NCBI GenBank assembly: GCA_030248225.1
Contig: JASANE010019229.1
Span: 31,095 to 95,094 of the forward strand
DNA from: Trileptium ribeirensis
Taxonomy: Eukaryota; Nematoda; Enoplea; Enoplida; Thoracostomopsidae
Length of the DNA: 64,000 nucleotides
Reading direction: 5' to 3'
Shown here: positions 1 through 12,420 of the stretch, piece after piece
How positions within the stretch are numbered: position 1 is the stretch's first letter
Layout: the number at the start of each line of letters is the position of its first letter
Made by a program: the position numbers and the translations under genes
The notes under the pieces: generated by a model
Told to the model about the DNA's origin: nothing
What the model saw: the letters and a program-made list of their open reading frames with translations, nothing else
Database searches by the model: none

Positions 1-1193
1 ACGACATTGACGGACAAAGCAGGAGGCAGTAGACAATGCGGATCAACAAATGAGCACAGGAGTACAAAGTACGGGTATATAACGACCGAAATACAGAGAA
101 ATTCAATCGCATCGACCGAGTCAATCGAGCAGAAATCAAACAAGAGCGAATGTAGGCCAACAAACGATGCGACCGAGACAACAAGAGCCACAACTGCAAT
201 GGCGTCCGCAACGGTGGAATAATCAATCAATGCAAGTACGACAACCACAGCAGCAGCAAGTAGTACAACCGTATACGACGATGCACATACCAGTGATGCC
301 AACACAGAACGGCGTGAATTATCAACAACCCGTGCAACCATATTATGTATCACATAATGCAACAAGCAATGCCCCAATTAATGTACCCGGTGCAAGTACC
401 GCAGCAAACAACGCAACAGCAAACAAATTAGCAACAACAACAAAGAATGCAGATACCGGTGTTGAGTCAACAACAGCATAACTGGCAAACGCTGACGAAT
501 CAAACATCAACAAGGTGCAGCGATTGCGGAAAATTGGGCCACAGAACAGAACAATGTTTCCTAAGGAACGCAAGAGGAATGCGAACGGGGAATCATCAAA
601 AAACCAAGGTCGATATAGAGTGTTGCCAAATCGATCGAATCCGCAAACCGAAAGAACGAATAGTCAACCTGGGAAGGAGTGGAGCAAAGAAATAACATTC
701 AAGAAGAACTAAAGAAAACAGAAGACATATCGGTAGAAGAAAAACATTAGTTTGTGGGCTTGAATCAAGTGGACAAAGCGAATGAATACGAACTGTGTAG
801 CGATGTGACGGTGCTGTCAATATACTACATCGATACGTATATGGAAAGGAACAAGAAACTTCGAGACAAATAACGAGCATTAGTGAAGAACAGTACGAGA
901 ATCACTTCAGTCACTTGCCGCTCAAAGAAACGGCACTATTTCCGGTAGCGTTCAACGGAGATCTAACAGAAAGAGCGATGGACTACTTTTCCGTACCGGT
1001 ACACCAAGAAAAAAAGGTACTCAAGATTCGATTCATCGTGATCCGAAACTTTTCAAAAATCGCGATATATGGACACGATTTCCTAGCAGCCTGCCAATTA
1101 ACAATAGACTATCGGCAAATAAGAATCTCTGTGAATGGGAAACTGCTAGACCACAATTGGCCAGTAAACGAAATGGCGTCAGTTCGGCAATGA
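1..1193 (+). pseudogene. Decayed LTR-retrotransposon gag and protease
   Basis: Three short reading frames in different phases give a glutamine/asparagine-rich segment (about 167-520), then a CCHC zinc knuckle (C-S-D-C-G-K-L-G-H-R-T-E-Q-C, near 520-561). At 915-1193 follows a frame whose end (I-Y-G-H-D-F-L, then I-D-Y and I-x-I-x-x-N-G) resembles the C-terminal half of a retropepsin. The zinc knuckle followed by aspartic protease is the gag-pol order of LTR retrotransposons. The catalytic D-T/S-G is not visible, and stops and frame changes break the frame, so this is a remnant. The left end lies outside the window. Ty3/gypsy is the likeliest family; BEL is not excluded. Confidence 0.6.
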
Positions 1194-1978
1194 GATACGA
1201 AGCGAATTTAGTTCTGCAAAAGGATCGAACGCGCGATTAGAAACAAAAGTAAAGACTAGCAGAAAGAAAAAGGATTTAAAGAAGAATAACGAAAAAGAAA
1301 CCAAAGAACGAAAAAGTATCGCGTAGCTGCAGTGAATCAAGAAGAATCTGATTCAGAAACATCATTTTAAAACAGATACAAGTACAACCAACTCAAAGGA
1401 AGACAGTCATTGGTTCGATATCGAGAGTCAAGAAGAAACAGAAAAAATAAAGAACTACTTACTAGCGGTGGACGAAGGTATACAGTCGGAAGAACATACG
1501 ACAACGGCAACATCCAAGACAACGGGAACCAAAAAACCCCAAATAAGAAAATAATTACACGGAGTCAAATAAAGAATGGATTAAAGGGAAATATAATTAA
1601 GAAGGGAACGAACTACAAATCGGGGAGAAAAAGGCAATCTCTCAAAAAGTCGAGCCACAAGGAGTCAAAGAAAAGATGAAAGATCCACAAGAAAAACCAA
1701 GTATTCCGGAAATCCAAGAGTAAACGCAACACAGTGTTATGGAAATTCCGAAAACGATCTCAATAACGGGAAACCGAGCGAGAAAGAGTGGCAAGATGGC
1801 TACCAACGATACAAGTGCCGTCCGCAATGATCAGTTCATCGGAGCCATCGATAACAACAGCAGTTGTGTTAAACCCATTTTGATAAATTATTGCCCGTTG
1901 AAACGACAGAAATTAGCAGTTGACTCAAAGTACAAAATGTCGCAAATGAATTCTGTTGCTAGCTCATTTCCGATTATT
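1194..1978. other. A-rich stretch downstream of the gag/protease remnant
   Basis: The sequence is strongly purine-rich on the + strand and gives only short lysine/arginine/glutamine-rich frames, such as 1410-1679. No reverse transcriptase, integrase or host domain is recognisable. It is probably more of the same degraded retroelement, but nothing in the sequence proves that. Confidence 0.3.
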
Positions 1979-2598
1979 TGATTGGTTATTACATAGTTGT
2001 AATCATAAAATCATTTCAGTATCGTTTACGTATGTATGTACATCATAGGAAGAAACAATTCTTTACCGTATTACGCATCTATTTCAGGTATATTGGTGGT
2101 GCTCTACGATTAACGAAGTATGACGAGGTGCAGATCAAGTTATTAGAGTGTTGTTCGCCGAATCGTGGCTTTACTACTGGCCGAAACGTCAAGACGTACT
2201 GGAAGTTCCGTTTGGCGACGTTCTTGCTGTTGTAACGCAAGGCATAACATTCTCGAACGTTCGAAAACGTCAATTTTGAACTCAGTGACGAGGCTCTAAG
2301 TGAAATTGACACATGTTTTAAAAATACCAGAAACTGACGTACTAAAAAGACAGATAAACATGGAACAGTTTTTTGTGTTTAAGTTTTTCATTTTTGTTTT
2401 CCTTGTGTATATACAAATTTTCTTTGTACACTAAAGCTCAATTCTGGTTCAATCAGTAAATTTTTTAAAGGGAACATCTCCAAATGTAATTCAGGTGCCA
2501 ACGGGTTGTTCAATCCACATTCAGGCAAATCGAAAACAGTGTATATATCTGGGCTAGTTCGGACTTTATCGTATATATAAGTGTTTATTGTTTTAGAC
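1979..2598 (+). promoter_or_regulatory. Upstream region of the tentative first SLC38A9 exon
   Basis: This stretch precedes the ATG at 2599. TATA-like words occur at about 2541-2547 and 2572-2579. The sequence just before the ATG, ending in ttttag, could also be a splice acceptor, which would put the true 5' UTR exon further upstream. The frame at 2079-2312 on the minus strand and the overlapping plus frame have no recognisable domain. The promoter role is inferred only from position. Confidence 0.2.
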
Positions 2599-2666
2599 AT
2601 GGCTTTAAACGATAGCGATGTTTTAATTAATAACGATAATGTAGCCATTCCAGAAGAATCGACGGG
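2599..2666 (+). CDS. Possible first coding exon of the SLC38A9-like gene
   Basis: An ATG opens a 22-codon acidic frame (MALNDSDVLINND and on) that ends in GG followed by the strong donor gtaagt at 2667. It is the only clean ATG-to-donor exon I noticed upstream of the conserved exons, and an acidic N-terminus suits this family. It ends in phase 2, while the exon at 21718 starts in phase 0. At least one further coding exon with length 1 mod 3 must therefore lie between them if this exon belongs to the gene. It could belong to another transcript. Confidence 0.4.
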
Positions 2667-2809
2667 GTAAGTGATTGATTGATTATGGATCATATTTACG
2701 CTGTCCCAATTATTGATAGTTTACTTAGAGTTAATTCTAGAATTCCTCTATTAATATAATTTCTTTTACCTATATATCATTTATATTGGGATTTGCTTGA
2801 ACATACTTT

Positions 2810-3862
2810 AGTTATATATAATATTTACTGAAGTCTTAGTATTTACATTTAAAATATATTAAAAACAAATTTGACATTAAACTTAGCGTATTGCGATGAC
2901 CTTATTGCCTCAATGGGAGTTTGAAGAGGCTGAGAAAGCTAAAATATTTATCTATCAAGATGTCGGTTTTTTGGAATTTCAGCGTAAAACTGCCTTCCTC
3001 TGTATACAGGCTTGCATAAACTGCTGCAAACTGAATATCCTTTCAACACATGGAGCGTAGACTAAACAATGTTGCTCTGTCTCCAATCGCCTCTCTTTAC
3101 TAGACATACGTTCGCTACATATTATTCCGGAGGATACTTGAAATTATTGGTTTATGTTGTTCTAAAAGAAAATAAAAGGTATATATACTAGAATTTTCTG
3201 ATCGTTGGATAGAGATACGGTTCAGGGTAGCATTGGGCAACCAGTGCCCATCAGTTAGATAATGATGATTTTCTGATCAGGATGCTATAAACGAGACAAA
3301 CTGTGATACTGTTCGCACAGTTTCAATACATACAGTTCGTTTCCAAGAACGCAGTTTCTGGCTGCTTTGCAAATGTGTTACTTTACTCCAATGTCGACTG
3401 ATTACAAAGTTTACAAGCGCACTGGCTGATACTTCACGCAATTTATATTAGCCAAGATTGCAGCTAAGTACTTCAATAATCCATACTCTATTATGTATAT
3501 CAATTTAGACTGGTACAATTCTAACACATACCACAGATTTCTGAATGGGTAAGCTGCTACAAGCATGTACCTAGCTTTGTTTTGTTAACAAAATCCTGCC
3601 GGGTGAAGATAAAAAATTATTACTGAAATTGTGTCCTTACGTTTCACATGGTAATTCGCTGAGTTACTTTTTCCCTTTGTTTGGTTGTGTTGGAACGTGA
3701 TCATTGTCTATATATATGTGTAAAGCATTATTTGACGTCAGATGAAGTAAAAACTGTGGACAATTTTAACCAAAATTTTCAAACCGGAATTCCGATATAG
3801 TTTTTGCCTTTTGCCGGAACTGCAACCGGAACACTGTTTTCGCCGTACCCGAATTTACACTC
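2810..3862 (+). mobile_element. Non-autonomous hAT element, copy 1 (diverged)
   Basis: This stretch aligns through most of its length with the copies at 5057-6194 and 43233-44405. Shared landmarks are the acattaaacttag-c-gta block near 2873, the tgtatacagg-cttgcataaactgc block near 3001, and the ccggaattccg-tat end near 3784-3850. The CAGGG start is not visible and the right end has drifted (acccgaatttacactctgg), so I found no target duplication. No transposase frame is present. The outer limits are approximate. Confidence 0.6.
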
Positions 3863-5056
3863 TGGTACACAGCTATATTGAGCATAAACTTGCAAAATAG
3901 GTAGAATAATAGCCATACTGCTTTAAGAGTTGAGCTCATTTTATAGAGCGAGAGAAGCTCTATGTAGCGGCATATTACACGTTGTTACTGTGGTTACCTG
4001 CGTTGCAGAATTAGGTAAAACAGACCTATGAGGTCGCGAAAACAAGCATATCTCCATAAACAGTCATAATATATGGTGGATTTTGGGCTCACTTGGTAGA
4101 GCGACCAAGCTCTATTTAGCAAGCGACATATGTCCGGTTATTACTGTACTTAACTATGTTGTAGGATTTGGTAAATATGGTTTTAAAATGGTTGTATGAA
4201 GTCCTAGATTGACGAAAACAGTCATATCGCCGTAATCAATGTAAATTATTATGTAACATTTGTTACTGAGGTTTAGAAATTGGTTGCGCAGAACAAACGA
4301 GTAAAATTGCGTATACATTGTAAGAAATATAAACGTAGCGATGATAAGTCTGGCATAGTTGATACTGAAACCTGCATGTAGCTCAGTCCTTCCAAAATAT
4401 AAAGTTTGTTTTCAACCACCTTTATGAAACTGCCAATAATTTGGCGATGATTAAAATAACATGCTTTTAGCAAAGCACAGTCATGTAGTAGTACGGAAAT
4501 CATTTAAACAGTTCCAGCGGAGTTTTCGCTTACGGTCCAAGGGGCTAAATCGTGGAAAATTTTGTTTGTCACTGTCACTCATAACTGAGTTATTCGGATG
4601 GGTGGATTTCGATAATCTTCTTTATTCGGTAACAATAGCGATGATGTGTCGTTTAGAAGAAGACGAACAGATCCGGCCCTTACTTTTAAGGACATAGAAC
4701 AAACCTTCACTCTGCCGACTGGTCGTGGATAATAGGGCCCAAAATGAGAGTTGTCACAAAGTGGACAAAAGACATGGATAGGACTCTATAAATCCGTCTA
4801 ATCGGAATGTATGCTTTATAGCAGTATTACCACCATTTTGACTAACCATTATTTCTAAAATATCATATCAATAAAAATACTATTCCTCGGAAGGTCGAAC
4901 TGTGGCGTTCCAAAATATTATTAATGTCATGACATGTACCCACACCCGAGCAGGACAAGTCAGGCAACTAAACAGTGCTGTAAGTAGATGTAGACACACC
5001 TTAAAAGAATATTAAACACAGCCTGTGATTGTCAATCCGCGTTTCTATCTTCGAAT
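3863..5056. other. Intronic sequence with degenerate repeat units, no gene
   Basis: From about 3880 to 4260 there are two weakly similar units, each with a tagagcgA-x-x-aagctctat-like block and an 'atatc(t/g)cc(a/g)taa' block. They resemble the 155-175-bp repeats seen at 19.3-19.5 and 40.9-41.3 kb. From 4260 to 5056 I see no coding potential beyond short unsupported frames. Confidence 0.3.
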
Positions 5057-6194
5057 CAGGGAATAACCGGAACCGGAACCGGCAACCGGAACGGTCCATT
5101 TAAACCGGATCCGGAACCTGGTCTTCGAAATTTATATATAGTAAAAGATATGAAGGAAGAAATTAAGGTATAGTCGACTTAAAATGCGTTAAAAATAACT
5201 TTTACATTAAACTTAATGTATTGCCATGACATTATTGCCGTTTTGAAACTTTAAAGAGACTGACGAAGTTAATAATGTTTATTTATCGATCAATATGTCG
5301 TTTTATTGGACACCCTGAGCAAAAAATGCCTTCTACTATACACCCTTGCGTATACTGCGTCAAATTGAATGTGCTTACAACGCATAGAGCGAAGAATAAA
5401 CGCTTTCGCTCTGTCCCTATTCGCCTCCCTTTACTACTCATACGTTTGTTAGATGTTGTTATGTAGGAAACTTGAAATTATTAGTTTATATAATTCAGGA
5501 AAAATTAATAGATAAAAATATTTTTCTGATCAGTGGTAAGAGAGACTGTTTAGGCTAGCGTTGGACAAACAGTGCCCGTCAGTTAGATGATAATGATGAT
5601 AACTTTCTAATCATAATGCTATAAATGAGACAAACTGTTATACTGCTAGCACAGTTTCAATAAATCCAGTTCATTGCCAACAAAGCAGTTTTTGGCTGCG
5701 TTGTAGATAACGTTACTTCACTTTAATTTCGCCTGATTTACAAAGTTTACAAGCGCACTGGCTGGCGCTTGGCGCAATTTATATTAGCCAAGCATACGCT
5801 AAGTACTTCTATGTCAGCCATACTCTGTTACCCAGTTGGACTGGTTTAATTCGAACGTAATCCGGACACTTCTGAATGTGTAAAATAGTTACTACAAGCA
5901 TCGACTTGGTTTTGATTTGTTAACAAACTGTTGCAGGTTATTATGAAAAATTTCTACTGAAATTATGTGTCCTACTTACGTTTCATACGGCAAATTGCTT
6001 AGTTAATCTTTTCTTTTGCTTGGTTGTATTGGAGCTTGATCATTGTATATATAATATATATTACATATTTTTGGATCAGGGATGAAGCAAAACAAAATTT
6101 TTAAACTGGAATTCCGGTTCCGATATGGTTTTTGCCCCTTGCCGGAACCGCAACCGGAACACGATTTTCGCCGGAACCGGAACTGGAATCCCTG
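5057..6194 (+). mobile_element. Non-autonomous hAT element, copy 2
   Basis: The element starts CAGGGAATAACCGG and ends CCCTG. Its flanks are CTTCGAAT on the left and CTTCGAAG on the right, an 8-bp target duplication with one mismatch, as expected of hAT transposition. Both ends are built from repeated CCGGAA/TTCCGG words. It is about 1,138 bp and has no transposase frame, so it would have to be moved in trans by an hAT transposase. It is closely similar to the copy at 43233-44405. Confidence 0.8.
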
Positions 6195-6539
6195 CTTCGA
6201 AGGTAATATCAAATCTCGACGCGTGGGATTGACAGCAAGGGGGTCTTTGCATTTTTATCAGCAAAAAGTTAGTATTTAGTGTACCCTCCCGAGTAGACGA
6301 AAAATTAGAGAACACCAAAATGTGCATCACAATCTTGACGTATTGTGGTTATTTGACTATAATGATTGACTACCATGACTTTATGCCGGAATTTTTCTCG
6401 GAAGGAATGTTTACTCCCACTACTAGGAGGTGTATCCTACCCCATTTTCTGCCCCTAGCTAAATTTTAAGAATTTTTAGAAAATAATAAATTAGGTTTTT
6501 TATTGACGCTATATTGGTTAAAATGTGTTTCACTAACAG

Positions 6540-6930
6540 CCGCCATGTCATTAATTTACGTTTTTTCATTTTACTTTAAAATTCCGTACCCCTTCCCCAT
6601 ACCAAACCTATACCCCAAACAAATGTGCTCAACACCTCAGACGTACACGCACAGCGGTAATTGAGACATTCATAGCGTTTTTGGCATCAACCTTGTTTAA
6701 TAGTGCCTGAGAAAAACATACTTTTTAACTCTTCTGCGATTAAATATTTCAACCCCCCCCCCGAACACATGTGTACCCCTCGGGCAAATTTTTACCGATA
6801 CCCTCCCCCGACAGCGGCGATTAAGGTATTTGCTTTAAGTGTGCGTAGTTATTCCGAAAACAAACAAATATTTTCACTTTTGCGCGATTTAAAAGTTTGT
6901 ACCCCCGCCCCCGAGCGTAGCATTAAAGGC
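6540..6930 (+). repeat. Degenerate C-rich tandem repeat, about 150-160 bp period
   Basis: Three units each carry an oligo-C block (near 6590, 6752 and 6901) after a word related to ttttgcgcgatttaaa, with a cagcgg-taattgag/cagcgg-cgattaagg block between. Similarity between units is only moderate. Confidence 0.4.
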
Positions 6931-8739
6931 TCACTCATGTTTCCCAATGACAGTACCGTGTGATTGTCCATTTTTATAGTAAGCCTCTATATGATGAATT
7001 ATTTGTAACAGTTATACCCATAGGGTATAGCACAAAGTACTGTTGTCATACTTCGTTAAAACACATCTAATTCGTGGAGGTTGGTCATAAAAAAGTTATA
7101 TTGATGTACAGAAATCGTTTAATTCTTATTTCGAAGGCCAACGGGTATTATCGTAGAACGTATGAAAACCTGACATAAAATAGCTTTGGCACATGATTGC
7201 GGAATAAGCCTCGCTGCAGAGGTGCTCAGTGGCATGGTAATGGTTTTATAGCACATTTAGTATTAAAAATCGACTATAAGCATGGTGTAATTTTCAGGTG
7301 AAATAAAATCACACTCTCTTCATTTCACCATCGCATACGAGATACTATGTATATTGTCGGAAATTTGTCAGTGTTTGATATATCTTATCTTGTTCTTAAG
7401 GTCTATTAGATTTCCTCTGTTTTAGCTATAGTTTGTTCTGTCAAAAAGTGATTTGTAACTGTTTATGTGCAATTTCGCTGCTTGCCCAATGTTATGGCAT
7501 AATAAAATATATACAGTGTCCGTGTGGTATAATTTATTTGAGTATATACTCGCCGGAAATGTATCTTATTCGTTCAAGAAATTTCAAATTTTCTAAATTG
7601 TTCAAATTTTTAGCACAATCTTGAGAATAATTATTTTGATGGCTCGCTGTTGGAGGCTAATTTATGGACAGGCAACGATCGCTCCACTTTTGGTCGATGT
7701 TAGTTAAGTATGAACTCGAAACTTGATAGTCACTTCTGCCGAGTACTGTAGTGTGATGGTACATTTATTAATTTTTTTGATGACAATTATATTTTATCTA
7801 TATAAAATAAACGTGAACGTAGTGAAATCGAATCAATCTCATATTGAACGTTGATTTCCAGACAAATGAGAGATTATTCTGACCCCTTAACACTTTGAAA
7901 TAAATAAAACTATACTTCTAACAAAACTACACTTTGAAATTTTCTCAATATGGGCAAGTATTTCCACAAAATTTAAACGTTTCGGGCCTCGTTTCATAAA
8001 CAAATTTTTGGGGATATATACTACTATTTATTATTCAAAAGTTTTCACACGTATTTCGTTATGGCACAACATTTAGCGTACGTCCACCGCGAAGAAGGTT
8101 GCTGAATGTGCTATATGTGATGTGTTTTGTAACACCCAGAAATTTTGTTATTTTGGGACTAGGGAGCATATGTAAAAATTTCTTGGAAATATTTATTCGT
8201 TTTACAAAATTCTAAACACGATTCTAGATAATAAATTCTATTTAAACCAGTTTTTCTTGTTATTTATTAAATTTTATTGTTATAAAAATCAAGCCTTGGG
8301 CAAAATTTAGAGTCAGCTTTGCACAACTTTAGGGACAGAGAGTTGATTTCGTGGAGACCTCTGTATGGACGATGGTACCAGGCATATGAAACCAAGTTTG
8401 ATCTGTTATGCAGTTAGGAGTATGTGCTTCGAAATTAACATAAATGACTTCCAGTAATGGCGAAATTTCCATTTTAGGTCGTCGTCAACATCTACGACAT
8501 TTTCTCGGCATGTGCCTTATCACTATGATCCACAGCACGAAGGCCGGAGCAGTGCTTTGTCACATCGTTATCGATATTACAACAGATTGGACGCCAGCGG
8601 TCAACGTACAATGGTACGCTAGTGCTTTCGAATTGTTGATGATCTGCGATAAAATGCGCCGCACGATGTAGCTTTGTCATAAATACATTATTCAAATGAT
8701 TTAAGTATATGTAACAGATCCATACGGATCGTTACGAGG
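6931..8739. other. Intronic sequence, nothing recognised
   Basis: AT-rich sequence with only short unsupported frames (for example 7433-7624 and 8444-8671). Neither has a domain, codon bias or splice context that I can defend. Confidence 0.3.
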
Positions 8740-9180
8740 TGGATAATCCTGACCACAGCCTAATGGCAAACTTTTATCGAAAATCCATAATCCTGACCAC
8801 ACGATAATCGTCAACATTTACGAAAATCCTGACCACACCCCAATGGTCAACATTTTTTCGAACACAAATAATCCTGACCACACCCCAATGGTTAACATTT
8901 TTTCGAATAAAAATAAATCTGACCACAGTGCAATGGTCAACATTTTTTCGACCACCAATAATTATGTCCACAGTATAATGGACAACATTTTTCCGAGTAC
9001 CAAAAAATCCCGTCCACAGTATAATAGACAACATTTTTCCCGAGTACCAAAAATCCTGTCCACAGTGTAATGGACAACATTTTTCCGGAGACAAAAAATC
9101 CTGTCCATAGAGTAATGGTCAACATTTAGTTGAGTTTGCCAATAATCATGACCACGTGTATAGTGGCCAACTTTTCCGAC
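8740..9180 (+). repeat. Minisatellite with about 44-46-bp units
   Basis: About ten tandem units share aatcctg(a/t)ccaca followed by (a)atgg(t/a)caacatttttc. Unit starts near 8745, 8789, 8825, 8868, 8913, 8957, 9005, 9051, 9097 and 9143 show the period. The left half favours tgaccaca and the right half tgtccaca, so two subfamilies have spread side by side. Open frames on both strands here are by-products of the repeat. Confidence 0.85.
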
Positions 9181-9299
9181 TTCTGTCACTAGTTTTCCCC
9201 AACCTGGAACACTAGACGGGAATAGCCTAGAAGGGTGCGGAACCCGCCGTCGCATTACAATACGTACAATTATGCAAGCAGACTCAATTGATCGCAAGC

Positions 9300-10520
9300 A
9301 AATATATATAAACTGCGTTTCTCTATATACACCCGTCGACCATAAAGCCCTGTTGTCACCTCATATGTAGACTGCCTAACTGGCACGAACCATGAACCAC
9401 CGTATATACGTAGATCAGCAATGGAAATAACTCGCAAGATCAAAATAGCTATATAAGTACATAATTACAGCAAATCAGAAATTATCAGGTATATACGTAG
9501 ATAATTGGAACAGAACTAAAATCAAAGTATATAAGTACGTAATCAGAACAGGTTCAATAGCACTACATTGAAATATATATAGGTAAATGGAATAATTAGG
9601 TTCAAAGAGTCCCGCTATGTAACCGACTCGTATTTTCAGTATTTCGGCCTGCACCGCCGACGTCGTCTTTTGATCAAAATGGGTATCTTTGTTGATATTT
9701 CAGAAAGGGATAATCGTCAAGGAATCGCGACCGTATACACTGATAACTATATACAGACTTATCGTAGTGCCCCGTTGGCACGATTTGGTATATATATTGG
9801 CATTTGCATGATTTTTATCGTATTATTGGCCATAAAGGCACCATTGATATATGCTTAAACTACATGCCATTAATACCATTCTTGTTATGCTTTTGATGGC
9901 CATAAAGGCACATGTTTGTTATATATTACCATGATCATGTCATATCGTTGTGTACCGTTGAATCGATGTTGTCAATACATATTTTCAGATACAAATCGAT
10001 TGAGACATAGGGTGTTAACCAGTTATATATATATATATCCGTGCATATCTATCGTTCCATATTCATACCGTACCTTGTTATTGCACCAGGCCATCAAAGC
10101 GCCTGGATTTGATTATAATTTTACGTACACTGTTTGGCATATCTTGCTGTACTTCTTGTAATTTCTAGGTTGAGAGTGTGATTGATATAATGTAACGCAT
10201 TTGGGGATAATTTCAGGAGGAAGTTGGGAAAATTTTACGCACGCAAACCGATGTTTCGTAGGTACAGAACGCGAGTATGGCGAGCCCTTGCCATACTCTA
10301 CTTGCAGAGAATTTTAGGACGGTACGACTCCCCCGTTACAACCCCGAATCAGCAGTTAGGCAGGAATTACCCTACCCCGCGTGGTAGGACCGCAAAGTTT
10401 AGTCTAACCTGTTATTTGAAACGACTGGCCGTGACGGACACCCGTCACGACCGTCCTCACGAATGAGGACCACAAAAATGCGGCTGCCCGCTCGAAAGCG
10501 AACAGCAATCGAGTAAATTT
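9300..10520. other. Unassigned stretch with repeated short words
   Basis: The words gtatatacgtagat and tatataagtac(a/g)ta recur between 9300 and 9560. A ggccat-aaaggcac word occurs twice (about 9828 and 9899). The frame 10224-10466 encodes an arginine-rich peptide of 80 residues that I do not recognise. The stretch may be part of an old LTR element, but no primer-binding site, gag or pol is visible. Confidence 0.25.
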
Positions 10521-12355
10521 TCTGAAAAGTATAAGGATAAATCAAAAATATCAAATTTCCCAGTGTTCAATGTTACCATTGTACCAGCGTTCAATTTCGC
10601 TGGTTAAGATAAGACAAAATTTAAAATGAAAATTTAGGAAATTTGGTACCCAAAATATCGGCTCCGGTCCATAACTCCGGAACCGTTGGGAATTTCAATA
10701 TTAAGTGCTTAACATTTATTATAGATAATTTTACGGTCTTTCGAAAGAGACCGGTTTCGTGGAAATCCGACCCGGATCCACGGACTTAGGGACACATTTT
10801 TATATAAGTAAACTGGTAAAATACATTTAACTAAACAATTCGACGAATTATGGACAGAAAACCGCATGAGTAGTATCATTAGAATCCCCAGACCCGAGGC
10901 TTTCATTTGAGCCCGGACGGGTCTCGCTGCGCCCACTTTTAGGTACCCCGTACGAAGATTTCAAAATAACGCCCCGACAGGCGTGTCACCCCTCATTAGA
11001 TTCCCCTTGCCCAGACTAACCCAAATATATATAAAACACCCCAGGAAAGTGTCCCCCGGACCCAGGAGAACCGTTTAAACACCCTACCCGGAGAAAATTT
11101 GACATGGACCCTCCCCCAAGAGCCTATTTTCCCCCCTGGAGACCGAATACGGTCCTGTTACATATCGTCCTAACCGGACGGACCTACTGAGTCCGAATCC
11201 GTGTTCCGTTTGGCACTCCGGCCACTGCCCAGGGACCCCCACCCTCCTTTTTGCCCCGTTCTTCACGCATCCTCTCTTTTGTTTACATACTTGGGTCCCA
11301 TCTTTTTCAGCATATGAGTCTTACGAACTTGATGTCTGTTTGAAACTTTATATCGTCTCGCATAAAATTGATATAATATTAATATTAATTGACCTATCTT
11401 ATCAGTAGTGGTTGCTATTAAGTTGATATTTGTTAGCTGGAACGTTGTAGTAGTTTCGTGGTCGCCGAGTATTTGAACAAATACGTTAGCTTTCCAAACC
11501 AAGCAAATTTCATATACGCCTTGTTGTGATGCGGGACTTTATTAGGAGTGTCTTAAGTCTACAACCAAATAGTTATTGAGTTTACATATAAAACGCGACT
11601 CTTAAAGGTCTTCATATACTTGGTGTTAACTTTCTATAAAATTTTAACCGTTTATTACAGCCCTTGTCGGTACAGTGTAGTCGAAGCTTGTACATATGTG
11701 TAAGTATATATGTGATAGAAGCGCTGGCCAGCAATAGTGGTATATTAAGTAAACAGAGTTTAATACAGTTCTCACTTCCATATAAGGTTTATATCAAATT
11801 GATACGAAATTTATTATTTGTACTTTCTTATCAGCGATCGGCCTCAGCATAGTACCAAAATCGAGGCATATTTGAGCTAAGATGCAGTTAATAACAAGCC
11901 GACATTCAGGCAATATTAAGCTAGCGGTTTGCGATGGACTTGGTGTGATGGCGTTTATTTGAATAATTTAAGAGCTTTGTGTTAATTTAGAGAGAAGTTT
12001 CTGGAAGATGGTGTGGTTGACTTCGAAAAGCTATAGTTTGTAGGGGTTTAATATAAATTATATAGTTTTAGTTTATAACTTTGGAATTTGGCTTTATCTT
12101 ATAGAAATTTCTAGAAAGTTTCATATTAGTTTAAAAGAGTTTCATATAAATTTGTAGTAAATAAAGCTATAAATCAATTTAATTAAATAAAATCTCGTAA
12201 TGAAATCGGTCCAAATTTTCCGAAAGTATGATCGGAATTTGACCGATAAGACTGTTTGCTTAATTGGACAATATTAAATCAGAAATCGGACGAAAAGTGC
12301 TGAATAAGCACTTTAACGGTCCGAAATTTAAAATTTCAAATTATTTCAAATTCTA
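10521..12355. other. Moderately GC-rich non-coding stretch
   Basis: From 10640 to 11280 the sequence is richer in C and G than its surroundings, with many ccgg and gacccgg words. No frame has a recognisable domain. From 11280 to 12355 it is AT-rich. Apart from the candidate short exon at 11661-11699 I see nothing to annotate. Confidence 0.25.
11661..11699 (+). CDS. Candidate 39-nt exon, unproven
   Basis: The acceptor tttattacag and the strong donor gtaagtat bracket 39 bases. Read in the phase left by the exon at 2599 they give P-C-R-Y-S-V-V-E-A-C-T-Y. The SLC38A9 N-terminus often has a proline-aromatic-tyrosine segment before the Rag-binding part, so the position is plausible. Its length is 0 mod 3, so it does not by itself repair the phase gap to 21718. 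A chance pair of splice motifs is just as likely. Confidence 0.2.
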
Positions 12356-12420
12356 GTATAAAAGCAGAGTCGCAAAGACTCTACAGCGTTTAGTTCGACT
12401 TCGGCAGCGCAGAGATCGGT
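12356..12420 (+). promoter_or_regulatory. TATA box and start-like region, possibly of an LTR
   Basis: The word tataaaagc at about 12357-12365 is followed 25-45 bases later by a pyrimidine/purine mix (gactctacagcgtttagttcg). This layout resembles the promoter of LTR retrotransposons or a class II promoter. No matching second LTR was identified in the window. Confidence 0.3.

Noticed and set aside
2079..2312. Minus-strand 77-residue frame upstream of the first exon
   Set aside because: No domain, no homologue recognised, and it overlaps an equally open plus-strand frame.
10224..10466. Arginine-rich 80-residue frame with a possible acceptor just before it
   Set aside because: No conserved domain and no supporting donor in phase. 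It lies in a stretch that looks like old element DNA.
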